From positions 58,653-122,652 of the forward strand of contig JBJXHG010000039.1 in assembly GCA_046160865.1 (NCBI GenBank): a stretch of 64,000 nt of DNA. The letters run 5' to 3'. A program made the translations under genes and the position numbers. The notes beneath the pieces were generated by a model. The model saw only the letters and a list, made by a program, of their open reading frames with translations, was not told the origin of the DNA and ran no database searches. Positions 17,351 to 25,573 of the stretch are shown piece by piece. Within the stretch, counting starts at the first letter, position 1, and every line of letters begins with the position of its first letter. Source of the DNA: JBJXHG01 sp046160865 (lineage in GTDB: Bacteria > Planctomycetota > UBA1135 > GCA-002686595).

Positions 17351-17991
17351 TCTCGATCTTCCACCGCTGGCGCGTCGCGCGCGCGTTGGACGCCCCAGAT
17401 CGCGACCATACGGATCGCAACCAAGCGGATCGCTCGTGTGGCCGCGGGCTCCCGAGTGCGGACACGGCGCGCGGCGAACTCGCACGGCACCGCGAGTCGA
17501 TCGCACAGGTCGACGCGCTCTTGCGGGCGGGTGCGGAGCGGCTCCGCGCGAGCAGCGGGCCGAGCGTCGCAGAGCGCGTGCTCGCGCGCCTGCCCGCCAG
17601 CGCGCCGCCCCGCACGCCGCCCCGTACATCGGTCACGCGACGCGCGCGGCCGCTCCGCGTCGCCGCGCTCGCGGCCGGGCTCGTGATCGCGCTCGCCGCG
17701 GGCTACTGGTGGACTCGGAGCTCGCCGATCGATGCGCCGGTGAGCACCGGCGCGCCGATCGCGCAGCACACCCCGGCGGACTCGGTGCGTGTGACGCGCG
17801 AGCACTCGTTGCGCGGGACGCGCGATCTATGGCAGCTCTCGCGCAGCGTCACCGTGGGCCTGCGCGCAAAAGTCGAGGAGCCGCTGATCGCGGAGGTCGA
17901 GAACCTGGGTGCGGACGCGACACGCGCGGCACAGTTCCTCGCGGATCGCGTCGCGCGACCGTGGAGCAGCGGCCGGTCGTTCGAGCGTTAA
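17347..17991 (+). CDS. putative membrane anti-sigma factor
   Basis: The 214-residue protein has a cytoplasmic Arg-rich N-terminal half, one membrane helix near residues 103-118 (VAALAAGLVIALAAGYWW) and an extracytoplasmic domain of about 95 residues. The layout and the 4-base overlap with the ECF gene fit an anti-sigma factor, but the N-terminal half lacks the His-Cys zinc motif of ZAS-type anti-sigma domains. The assignment therefore rests on context and topology. Confidence 0.7.
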   Translation: MISIFHRWRVARALDAPDRDHTDRNQADRSCGRGLPSADTARGELARHRESIAQVDALLRAGAERLRASSGPSVAERVLARLPASAPPRTPPRTSVTRRARPLRVAALAAGLVIALAAGYWWTRSSPIDAPVSTGAPIAQHTPADSVRVTREHSLRGTRDLWQLSRSVTVGLRAKVEEPLIAEVENLGADATRAAQFLADRVARPWSSGRSFER

Positions 17992-18131
17992 CGCGGCGCG
18001 CCGTACCGGTCCACCTCGGTTCCGGGCGTCGCTCGATTCGCGGCGAATCACCTGGATTGCCCGCGGTCTCGCTCCTTGCTCCGACGCGAGCAGACACCAT
18101 CCCGACGCGAAGCACTTTCACGACGGGCTGC

Positions 18132-18137
18132 TAGACT
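18132..18137 (+). promoter_or_regulatory. candidate -10 box upstream of ychF (TAGACT)
   Basis: TAGACT preceded by GC lies about 100 bases before the ychF start in an intergenic region of 248 bases that otherwise holds nothing recognised. It matches the GCTA-type -10 boxes seen elsewhere in the window. Confidence 0.35.
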
Positions 18138-18239
18138 CCTCGGCCCGAAATCCTCGGGAACGGTTCGGGAAGTCACGACGCGCCCAGCGAGCGTCGGCCT
18201 TTCTCAAGATTCGCAACGCCGCGCGTTGCTAGGAGCTCC

Positions 18240-19334
18240 ATGGGTCTCGTCTGCGGCATCGTCGGTCTGCCGAACGTCGGCAAGTCCACCATTTTCAACG
18301 CGATCACCGCCGCCGGGGCGGAGAGCGCGAACTACCCGTTCTGCACGATCGAGCCGAACGTCGGCGTCGTCGACGTGCCCGACGAGCGCCTCGCCGTCAT
18401 CCACCGGTACATCACGACCGACCGCATCGTGCCGGCGTCGCTGAAGATCGTCGACATCGCCGGTCTCGTGGCGGGTGCGTCGAAGGGGGAGGGCCTCGGC
18501 AACAAGTTCTTGGGCAACGTGAAGGAGTCCGACGCGATCCTGCACGTCGTGCGCTGCTTCGAGAAGAGCGACGTCATCCACGTCTCCGGCTCCGTCGATC
18601 CGAAGCGCGACATCGAGATCATCGAACTCGAACTCGGCTTCGCGGACCTCGACACGGTGACGAAAGCGCTCGAGCGCGTGTCGAAGAAGGCACGCGCGGG
18701 CGACAAGGAAGCGACGGCGCAAAAAGCGGCGTACGAGCGCGCGAAGGAAGCGCTCGACGCCGGTCGGGCGCTGCGCGCATTGACCTGGTCGAAGCCGGAG
18801 CTCGAAGCGCTGCGCCCGCTCTTCCTCATCACGATCAAGCCCGTGCTGTACGTCGCGAACGTGAGCGACAAGGATCTCGAAGGCACGTCGGCGCTCGCGC
18901 AGATCGTGCGCGATCACGCCGCGGCGACCGGCGCGGAGATGGTCGCTTTGTGCGGCGATATCGAAGGTGAGCTGATGAAGATGCCGGCCGAGGAGCGCGC
19001 GCTGTTCCTCGAGGATCTCGGCTTGAAGGAGCCCGGGCTGAATCGCCTGATTCGCAAGGCCTACGACCTGCTCGGCCTGCAGACGTTCTTCACCGCCGGC
19101 AAGATCGAGATCCGAGCGTGGACGATCCACAAAGGTGACACGGGACCGGTGGCGGCCGGAGTGATCCACACCGACTTCGAGAAGGGCTACATCCGGGCCG
19201 AGGTGTACTCGGTCGATGATCTCGTGCAGTACGAGAGCGAAGCCGCGATCAAGGCGGCCGGCAAACTGCGCGTCGAAGGCCGCGACTACGCCATGCGCGA
19301 CAGCGACGTCGCGCACTTCTTGATCGGGAAGTGA
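18240..19334 (+). CDS. ychF: YchF/OLA1-type ribosome-associated ATPase
   Basis: The 364-residue protein is full length for YchF. The Walker A motif is GLPNVGKST (residues 8-16), the switch region has DIAGLVAGASKGEGLGNKFL, and the usual NKxD guanine motif is replaced by NVSDKD, as in this ATP-preferring branch of the Obg family. The coiled-coil insert (residues 130-180) and the C-terminal TGS domain (AWTIHKGDTGPVAAGVIHTD) are present. YchF binds ribosomes and influences translation and oxidative-stress responses. A strong ribosome site (AGGAG, five bases before ATG) supports the start. Confidence 0.97.
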   Translation: MGLVCGIVGLPNVGKSTIFNAITAAGAESANYPFCTIEPNVGVVDVPDERLAVIHRYITTDRIVPASLKIVDIAGLVAGASKGEGLGNKFLGNVKESDAILHVVRCFEKSDVIHVSGSVDPKRDIEIIELELGFADLDTVTKALERVSKKARAGDKEATAQKAAYERAKEALDAGRALRALTWSKPELEALRPLFLITIKPVLYVANVSDKDLEGTSALAQIVRDHAAATGAEMVALCGDIEGELMKMPAEERALFLEDLGLKEPGLNRLIRKAYDLLGLQTFFTAGKIEIRAWTIHKGDTGPVAAGVIHTDFEKGYIRAEVYSVDDLVQYESEAAIKAAGKLRVEGRDYAMRDSDVAHFLIGK

Positions 19335-19380
19335 CTGCGAGCGCGCGCCGCGCGCGCTGCGCGCTCGGCGGCGAAAATGA

Positions 19381-19409
19381 AGCGGGCGCCGTTCGTCACG
19401 GCGCCCGCT
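19381..19409. terminator. terminator hairpin between ychF and the convergent gene
   Basis: AGCGGGCGCCGT and ACGGCGCCCGCT form a 12-bp stem with a 5-base loop. On the minus strand it is followed by TTCATTTTC, so it terminates the 19437-21155 gene. A version of the same sequence follows the paralogous gene at 25574. Confidence 0.8.
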
Positions 19410-19436
19410 CGTTTGGCTCGACCGAGCTCCCGCCGA

Positions 19437-21155
19437 TCACCAGACGAGGATCTGGCCGTTCGAGAAGTTCGTGGTGAACGTGTTGCACCAGCCGGCCGCC
19501 GGGTTGCGGTAGAAGAGCTGGTACTGCGCGTTCTGTCCGGCCGATTGCGCCGTGGCGCCCGAAACGGTCGTCGTCTGCGCCGTGTTCGGGAAGCTCCACG
19601 TGCCCGGAGTATCGCCGTTCGTTCCAGCGTTGTGGCCGCCGAAGCGGACGAGGCCGCCCGACGCGCAGCGGATGCCGTCGGCCGTCGCGGGGAACACACC
19701 GTTCGGTGTCTTCGCGTTGCCCTTGACGAGGAACCCGAAGCCCACCGTCGTCCCGTTCGCAGTGAACTTGACGGTGTCGGTCAGCGGCGAACCGCTGACC
19801 GTCGAGCTGCCCGCGACCGTGAGCTTCGTGCCGAGCACACCGGCGAGACCGAGCGGATTGCTGTTCGCGCAACCCGACTCGTGACCGCCCGACGGATCCG
19901 GAACGCTGTTCGGCAACACGCACGGGCACGTGAACGCGCAGTTGTCGCCGAAGCAGAAGCCCGAGCCCGGCGAGACGGGGGTCACGTTCGACGCGCTCAA
20001 CGAGAACAGTTTCAAGCGGAAGCTCGTGTACGCGCTGCCCACGCCGGGGCCGCCGAAGAAGTAGCACCCGTTGATCGACGTCGCAGGATTCATGTCGATG
20101 CGCACGGCGTCCTGCGTCGACATCCCGGTCCCGGGCTCGCCGCTGAACGCGATGCCGGCGAGCGTGCCGGTAGCACTGTTCGCGTTGGTCACGATGCCGT
20201 TGACCGCATAGACGGGCGCGGCGTTCGCTTCCTGGTGATCCCAGCTCGTGCCGTCGTAGCCGCTGCACGGTGCGAACGCTCCGCCGCTGGTGGTCGTCGC
20301 CGTCGCCCAGCCGCCTTGCGCGGCATTCGCCGGCGCGCCCGCGAGCGCCATCCCCGTCGCCGCGCTGATCGTCGGCGATGCGAGGCCCGGGAAGCTGAAC
20401 GACCAGCTGAAGCAGTGGTCGAGCTCCGAGTTCGTCGTCTGCGGCGCGCTGTCGTAGTTGCCGCCGCCGTCCGCGCGCATCGTGAAGCTCGCGGTGATTC
20501 CGGTGAGATCGATCGCAACCTCCCAGCAGGCGTAGGGAGTGGCACCGCGGCCGGGAAAGCTGACGAGCGAGAAGCTCGCGTTCGGCGTCGGCGCTGCGAG
20601 CGGGCCCTGCGCACAGCGCACGTCGTCCAGCGTGGTCGACTCGCGGAACTCGAGCACGATCGACGCGCCGGTCCCGACCGGCGTGCTCGCCGGACCGTCG
20701 ACGTTCGAGCAGTACCCGATCATGAAGGCGTCGATCGTGTAGGAGCCGCCCACCGGCGCGCTGCCCCGTGCACTGCCGCCAGCGGACAACGGACCGTCGG
20801 GGAAGGGGCAGTCGTTGACGGCGCCGACGAACGCGTTCACCTCGACTTGCGTTGCGTCGTACAGCTTGTCGGGGGAGTTCACTCCCGGCAGCCGTCCTTC
20901 GTCGGTCCACGTCTCGCCGGGATACATCACGCCGAACCCCGGGGACGAACACGTGTTGTTGTAGATGGTGGTGAACTGCGGACCGAGCGCGGTTCCCAGT
21001 GCTCCGGGGCGCGTCCAAGTGCCCGTGCCGAGGTGATAAATCCCGGCGTTCTTCACGGGGCCCTGCGCGCGCACTCGCGAGCGGAGGTCCATTTGCGCGT
21101 GAGCCGTAGACGCGAGGAGCAGAGCGGCGGTGAGGACGGTGAGATGACGAGACAT
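19437..21155 (-). CDS. secreted protein with Cys-rich C-terminal module (paralogue of 25574-27337)
   Basis: The 572-residue protein has a signal peptide (TVLTAALLLASTAHA). The body of about 400 residues is Gly/Ser/Asn-rich and unrecognised, with GTVKNAG-like VKNAGIYHLGTGTWTRPGA near the start, IYNNTCSS, EGRLPGVNSPDK, and INGCYFFGGPG near residue 370; it is presumably beta-rich. The last 170 residues carry the shared module: GFCFGDNCAFTCPC, GGHESGCANSNPL, VGFGFLVKGNAKTPNG, ADGIRCASGGLVRFGGHNAG and a YQLFYRNP/ILVW ending. The ATG at 21155 has GGAG seven bases upstream and gives the signal peptide; a TTG four codons earlier is less likely. Function unknown, extracellular or surface-located. Confidence 0.83.
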   Translation of the reverse strand: MSRHLTVLTAALLLASTAHAQMDLRSRVRAQGPVKNAGIYHLGTGTWTRPGALGTALGPQFTTIYNNTCSSPGFGVMYPGETWTDEGRLPGVNSPDKLYDATQVEVNAFVGAVNDCPFPDGPLSAGGSARGSAPVGGSYTIDAFMIGYCSNVDGPASTPVGTGASIVLEFRESTTLDDVRCAQGPLAAPTPNASFSLVSFPGRGATPYACWEVAIDLTGITASFTMRADGGGNYDSAPQTTNSELDHCFSWSFSFPGLASPTISAATGMALAGAPANAAQGGWATATTTSGGAFAPCSGYDGTSWDHQEANAAPVYAVNGIVTNANSATGTLAGIAFSGEPGTGMSTQDAVRIDMNPATSINGCYFFGGPGVGSAYTSFRLKLFSLSASNVTPVSPGSGFCFGDNCAFTCPCVLPNSVPDPSGGHESGCANSNPLGLAGVLGTKLTVAGSSTVSGSPLTDTVKFTANGTTVGFGFLVKGNAKTPNGVFPATADGIRCASGGLVRFGGHNAGTNGDTPGTWSFPNTAQTTTVSGATAQSAGQNAQYQLFYRNPAAGWCNTFTTNFSNGQILVW

Positions 21156-21535
21156 GCAGAACTCCAAGGGTCGAAACGAACAGGGATGGCTTCGAGCGGT
21201 CGTGGCGCCGCGCGGTTCTATGCGCGGCGTTGAGAGCGCGCGACGGCCCGCCGTGTTCCGCGAAACCGCCGCGACGCCGCTCGATGCGCGGCGGCCGCCA
21301 GACGTGAGAGAGGGTCAAGCTTACTTGGGCGGCGTCCGGTGCGGGGCGCGCGCGACGATTCGGCCGAGCTTTTTGCGCGTCATTGCCGCGCGGCGAACGC
21401 GTGGCGGCGCGCCTGCGCGTGCGCGTCGCGCCCAGGTTCGGGGGCTCTGGCTCGCGCGCCCCCGCGTGGCCATCCCGCGGCCGTGTGGATACGCTGTGCG
21501 CGATTCGCGCCTTCCTGTTCGTGCCGACTTTCCCG
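21156..21535. other. 380-base intergenic region between divergent genes
   Basis: It must hold the promoters of the secreted-protein gene (minus) and of the sigma/kinase pair (plus). No clear -35/-10 pair, structured RNA or repeat was recognised; TACGCT near 21490 is a possible -10 box. The sequence is slightly richer in T near 21310-21375. Confidence 0.4.
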
Positions 21536-22192
21536 ATGGGCATGACCGCTCCCGCGCCCGCACCCGATCCCGCCGACAAGCTCGCGATCACCAACGCCTT
21601 GGCCGACAGCGCCAGACGGGGGAACGTCGCGGATCTCGAGCGGCTGTTCGAACGCCTGAAGACGACCGTCTTCGCCTGGATTTGCATGCGTACGGGCAAC
21701 GCGCGGCGTGGAGCGACGGATCCGAACGATCTCTTGCAGGAGGTCTGGCTGCGCACTCTGCGCGCCTTCCCGACGTTCGATCCGGCGCGCGGCAGCTTTC
21801 GCTCGTGGGTATTCGGCATCGCAGCGCACGTGCTGCTCGAGGAGTACCGCCGAACGAGCCGCGTGGTCGCGCTCGACGCGCCCGCGGATTCGTCGAGCGC
21901 GGGCGTCACGTGCGAGCCGCCGTCGCCGTCGATGACGAGCGTCGGCGCGCGGCTCGCGCGCGCGGAGGCCGTCGATCGTTTTCTCGCGTACGCCGATTCG
22001 CTCTCGCCCGAGGACCGCAAGCTCTTGCTCTATCACGGCCTCGAGGAGATGACGCTCGCCGACGTCGCCGAACGCTTGCAGATCACCGTCGCCGCCGCAG
22101 AGAAGCGTTGGCAGCGGCTGAAGTCCAAGCTCCAAGCGAGTGGCGTGGCGCGCGATCTCGATCTCGGCGATTGCAGTCGCTCTTCGAGCTGA
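21536..22192 (+). CDS. ECF-type sigma factor preceding a giant kinase
   Basis: The 218-residue protein has sigma region 2 (ADLERLFERLKTTVFAWI, NDLLQEVWLRTLRAFPTFD, GSFRSWVFGIAAHVLLEEY) and region 4 (LSPEDRKLLLYHGLEEMT, LADVAERLQITVAAAEKRW). The start may be ATG 21536 or ATG 21542; neither has a strong ribosome site. It is followed after 66 bases by a 1074-residue Ser/Thr kinase on the same strand, repeating the sigma/kinase arrangement at 9.7-12.7 kb. Confidence 0.9.
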   Translation: MGMTAPAPAPDPADKLAITNALADSARRGNVADLERLFERLKTTVFAWICMRTGNARRGATDPNDLLQEVWLRTLRAFPTFDPARGSFRSWVFGIAAHVLLEEYRRTSRVVALDAPADSSSAGVTCEPPSPSMTSVGARLARAEAVDRFLAYADSLSPEDRKLLLYHGLEEMTLADVAERLQITVAAAEKRWQRLKSKLQASGVARDLDLGDCSRSSS

Positions 22193-22258
22193 CCGCGCGC
22201 GCGTAGCCGGTTCCCACCGGTCGCCTCCCGTTCGCACCGTCCGCTTCCCGAGGTTTCG

Positions 22259-25200
22259 ATGTCTCGCACCGACGACGCTTCCCCGCCGTCCGTTCCGCCG
22301 TCCCTGCTGTCGTTCGCCGAACGCGCACAGCGCGAGCACGGCGACGTGCTCGCGCACGACACGCCCGCACCCGCCAGCGTGTCGCTGCCTTCGTCGACCG
22401 GCGAGATCCTGAAGCGGCTGGCGGCGCACAGCGAGCGCGCGCAGCGCTACGTCGTGCGCGGCGAGATCGCGCGCGGCGGCATGGGCGCCGTGCTGGAGGT
22501 GTGGGAAGAGGACTTGCACCGCTCGCTCGCGATGAAGGTCGCGATCGACGTCGAGATCGCGCCGGCGGGGCACGTCTCCGACCGCGGTTTGCCAAAGCTC
22601 GCGCGCTTCCTCGAGGAAGCGCAGGTGACCGCGCAACTCGACCACCCGGGCATCGTGCCCGTGCACGAGCTCGGACTCGACGACGCGGGACGCATCTACT
22701 TCACGATGAAGCGCGTCGCCGGTCGCACGCTCGCGCAGGTGTTCGAGCTCGTCGCCCAGAAGCGTGACGGTTGGAACGAAACGCGCGCGCTCTACGTGCT
22801 CTTGAAGGCGTGCGACGCCGTTTCCTATGCGCACAAGAAGGCCGTCATCCACCGCGATCTCAAGCCCGCGAACGTGATGGTCGGCAGCTTCGGCGAGGTG
22901 TACGTGATGGATTGGGGGCTCGCGCGCGTCGTCGGCCGCGAGGACCGGCACGACATGCGTCTGCGTCCGCAGAGCGAGATGCTGACCAGCGTGCACACGG
23001 ATCGGCGCGGAGTGCGCGAGGACACGCCGAACTCGCCGTTGATGACGATGGACGGCGCCGTGCTCGGCACGCCCGCGTACATGTCACCGGAGCAAGCGCG
23101 CAACGAAGTCGAGCGGCTCGGCCCGCGCTCGGACGTGTACGCGATCGGCGCGATGCTCTACCACTTGCTGTCCGGACAAGCGCCGTATCTGCCGCGCGGC
23201 TCGCGCGTCGCGAGCCACGTCGTCTTGCGCTGGCTGCTCGAAGGGCCGCCGCAGCCGCTGCACGAGATCCGCCAGGATCTGCCGGCGGAGCTCGGCGCGA
23301 TCTGCGAGAAGGCGATGGCGCGCGATCCCGATCAGCGTTACGCCGACATGCGCGAGCTCGCCGACGACTTGCGCGCGTACCTCGAGAATCGCGTCGTGTC
23401 GGCGTACGAGACGGGGTCTCTGGCGGAGATGAAGAAGTGGATCCGTCGCAACAAGGGCGTTGCGGTGTCGACCGCCGCGGGGATCCTAGTCGCGTTCGCC
23501 GCGCTCGGTTGGGTGTCATACGTGCAAGCGGACGCCAAGCATGCGATCGAGCGCAAGCACGAGCAGCTCCAGACAGCGAACGCCGGATTGATCGAGGCGC
23601 AACTCGTCGCGCGGCGCAACGAAGCCGAGGCACGCAGCAATGCGGATCGATTCGAAGCGGAGAAGAGTCGAGCCGATGCCGAAGCGAAGTGGACGTTTCG
23701 AGTCGCGAGTGTGTTGGCGAATTCTCACGAGAGCGCGGAGGGCTTCGCCCGATTCGCCGACGACTGGAGCTCCCACTTGCAAACCCTGCGCGCGCGATCA
23801 GCTCCGGACGACATCGACCTGGTGAAACATGAATGCCTATACGTTCTGTGGCGCTGGCGAAGGGCGATGAAAGACACAGCGAAGTCCCCGGAACGTCGTC
23901 GCGAGCAACTCGAGCCATGGGGTCCGCTCGTCGAGCGCGCCTACGCACAACTCCGGAAGCGCGTCGAACCGCACGATCCGCTGTGGTCGGAAGTGCTGAA
24001 CAGCCTGTATCAATGGATCTCGATCTCAGGCGATGCGTTTGCGAGTCAGTCCAGCGGCACTCTTCGATGTTTGCCCCGCGAAGTGTGCGAGCAGCTTGCG
24101 CCATTGCAGGACGAGTCGCTCGAGTCGTTCTCTGCAATCCATGGCAGTACGTCAGCGCCGGCCCTCGTGATCGCGGCCGAGCGGATCTGGATGGCTGTGT
24201 GCGCCGGCGACCGCGAACGGGCAGCTGATGTGGCGCGCGAGTATCTCGATCGGCGGCGACTCGGTGGCGAGCCCGCCGCATTCCTCGACTCCGTACACAA
24301 GGGAATCATCGACCGACTCGAGCGCGATCACTTGGCGCCGCCTTGGGCTCCGGAGTTGCGATGGCGTTCCTATGTCGACAGTCTGCGGATCTTTCGACGC
24401 GGGTCGTCGGGCTACAACGCCAGCCGTCATGCGTACGAAGCCCACCTCGTCAGAGGCCAGGAGTTCTACGCACCGGAGCGTTGTACGGATTCACTGGCGT
24501 ACCACCTGTCGCTCGTTGCGATCGGCGCTGGTGCCGGAGATGCCGCCCTGGCGTTCATTGCACCACTGAGCGAAAGGCTCCTGCGTGAACGTGACTCGTG
24601 CGATCCTCACCGATGGATCGTTCGACGCGTGCACGCGAAGGCGCTCATGACGAGCGGCCGCTTTCAGCAGGCCGCGTCGATCCTCGACGCGTACTTGGAG
24701 TCCGTGAACGAGTGCTTCGGCAGTGGCCACGCGTTGGCGATCGACGGTGTGCTCGTGCGCGCAGAACTGTTGGAACGACAAACGGACTTCGTCGCGTCGC
24801 GTGCGGCTTACGATTCGGCACGGAGTCTCGTTCACTCACGTGGCGATGAATACCTCAGCGTCTTGAGGGGCGTGCTGATGGCTGCGGCCGCGTTCGAAAG
24901 GCGTGCAGGCTCCCATGAGCTCGCGGCGCGCTACGACAGCGAACTCGACGCGCTGAACGGCGAGTTCGAACGCCGACCACGCAACCTGAACTTCGAACAC
25001 GGCGAGAACCTCGTTCCGCCGGAAGGATGGCTTGCCGTACAGCCGCCCGAGAAGGCTGCGGGTGAATGGCAAGCCTTCGCCTACGCGACGTCGAACTCGG
25101 CGTTCGAAGGCAAGCTGTGCGCGGTCTTGTCGACCCTTCCCGGCGCATCCGAGGCGAACGGTGAGAACGCGCGCAGGTTGATGGCGACGTTCGATGCAGC

Positions 25201-25483
25201 CCCTTACAAGGATCGGCGACTCCGATTCCGTGCGGCGGTGCGGACCAGCTGTCGCACGGATCGCGACTTCGCACGTCTGTGGCTTGCGTGTGAAGGCAAT
25301 CGAGGAGACGCCAACTTCCTTACCAATGCGCAGGGCCCTGCGATCCGAACCGATGACTGGCAGCACTACGACGTCGTCAAGCACATCGAATCCGACACGA
25401 ATAGAATCGCGATCGGCATCGACGTCTTTGGCGATGCCGAGGCTTGGATTGACGAAGTCACGATCGAGGTCGTCAGCGACTGA
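22259..25483 (+). CDS. giant membrane Ser/Thr protein kinase with jelly-roll-like C-terminus
   Basis: The 1074-residue protein carries a Hanks-type kinase domain at about residues 60-380: ARGGMGAV loop (about 70-77), AMKVAI lysine, HRDLKPAN (about 198), and a DWGLAR in place of DFGLAR, a common variant in Planctomycetota. One membrane helix follows (STAAGILVAFAALGWVSYV, about 402-420), then a coiled-coil stretch (about 425-480), a long unrecognised helical region, and a last 170 residues that look like a beta-sandwich ligand-binding domain (NFEHGENLVPPEGWLA, then IDVFGDAEAWIDEVTIEVV). Codon usage changes after about 23560, suggesting that the sensor part was joined later. The partner is the sigma factor just upstream. 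Confidence 0.92.
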   Translation: MSRTDDASPPSVPPSLLSFAERAQREHGDVLAHDTPAPASVSLPSSTGEILKRLAAHSERAQRYVVRGEIARGGMGAVLEVWEEDLHRSLAMKVAIDVEIAPAGHVSDRGLPKLARFLEEAQVTAQLDHPGIVPVHELGLDDAGRIYFTMKRVAGRTLAQVFELVAQKRDGWNETRALYVLLKACDAVSYAHKKAVIHRDLKPANVMVGSFGEVYVMDWGLARVVGREDRHDMRLRPQSEMLTSVHTDRRGVREDTPNSPLMTMDGAVLGTPAYMSPEQARNEVERLGPRSDVYAIGAMLYHLLSGQAPYLPRGSRVASHVVLRWLLEGPPQPLHEIRQDLPAELGAICEKAMARDPDQRYADMRELADDLRAYLENRVVSAYETGSLAEMKKWIRRNKGVAVSTAAGILVAFAALGWVSYVQADAKHAIERKHEQLQTANAGLIEAQLVARRNEAEARSNADRFEAEKSRADAEAKWTFRVASVLANSHESAEGFARFADDWSSHLQTLRARSAPDDIDLVKHECLYVLWRWRRAMKDTAKSPERRREQLEPWGPLVERAYAQLRKRVEPHDPLWSEVLNSLYQWISISGDAFASQSSGTLRCLPREVCEQLAPLQDESLESFSAIHGSTSAPALVIAAERIWMAVCAGDRERAADVAREYLDRRRLGGEPAAFLDSVHKGIIDRLERDHLAPPWAPELRWRSYVDSLRIFRRGSSGYNASRHAYEAHLVRGQEFYAPERCTDSLAYHLSLVAIGAGAGDAALAFIAPLSERLLRERDSCDPHRWIVRRVHAKALMTSGRFQQAASILDAYLESVNECFGSGHALAIDGVLVRAELLERQTDFVASRAAYDSARSLVHSRGDEYLSVLRGVLMAAAAFERRAGSHELAARYDSELDALNGEFERRPRNLNFEHGENLVPPEGWLAVQPPEKAAGEWQAFAYATSNSAFEGKLCAVLSTLPGASEANGENARRLMATFDAAPYKDRRLRFRAAVRTSCRTDRDFARLWLACEGNRGDANFLTNAQGPAIRTDDWQHYDVVKHIESDTNRIAIGIDVFGDAEAWIDEVTIEVVSD

Positions 25484-25520
25484 GGAAGCCGTTCACGGCG
25501 GAGCGTGCCCCGTGGCGCAC

Positions 25521-25537
25521 CGCCGTTCATCACGGCG
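25521..25537. terminator. hairpin between convergent kinase and secreted-protein genes
   Basis: CGCCGT and ACGGCG pair around TCATC. The 45 bases that follow, up to the stop of the 25574 gene, resemble those at 19388-19440, so the terminator region was duplicated with the gene. Confidence 0.55.
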
Positions 25538-25573
25538 CCCGCTCGTTCGTTAGCTCAACCGAGCTTCCGCTCA

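Noticed and set aside
18000..18239. tRNA or small RNA gene upstream of ychF
   Set aside because: No cloverleaf, no CCA end and no strong hairpin could be found; only a candidate -10 box.
19396..22020. Minus-strand ORF of 874 codons
   Set aside because: Runs out of frame through a real secreted-protein gene and a sigma-factor gene on the other strand; no recognisable domain.
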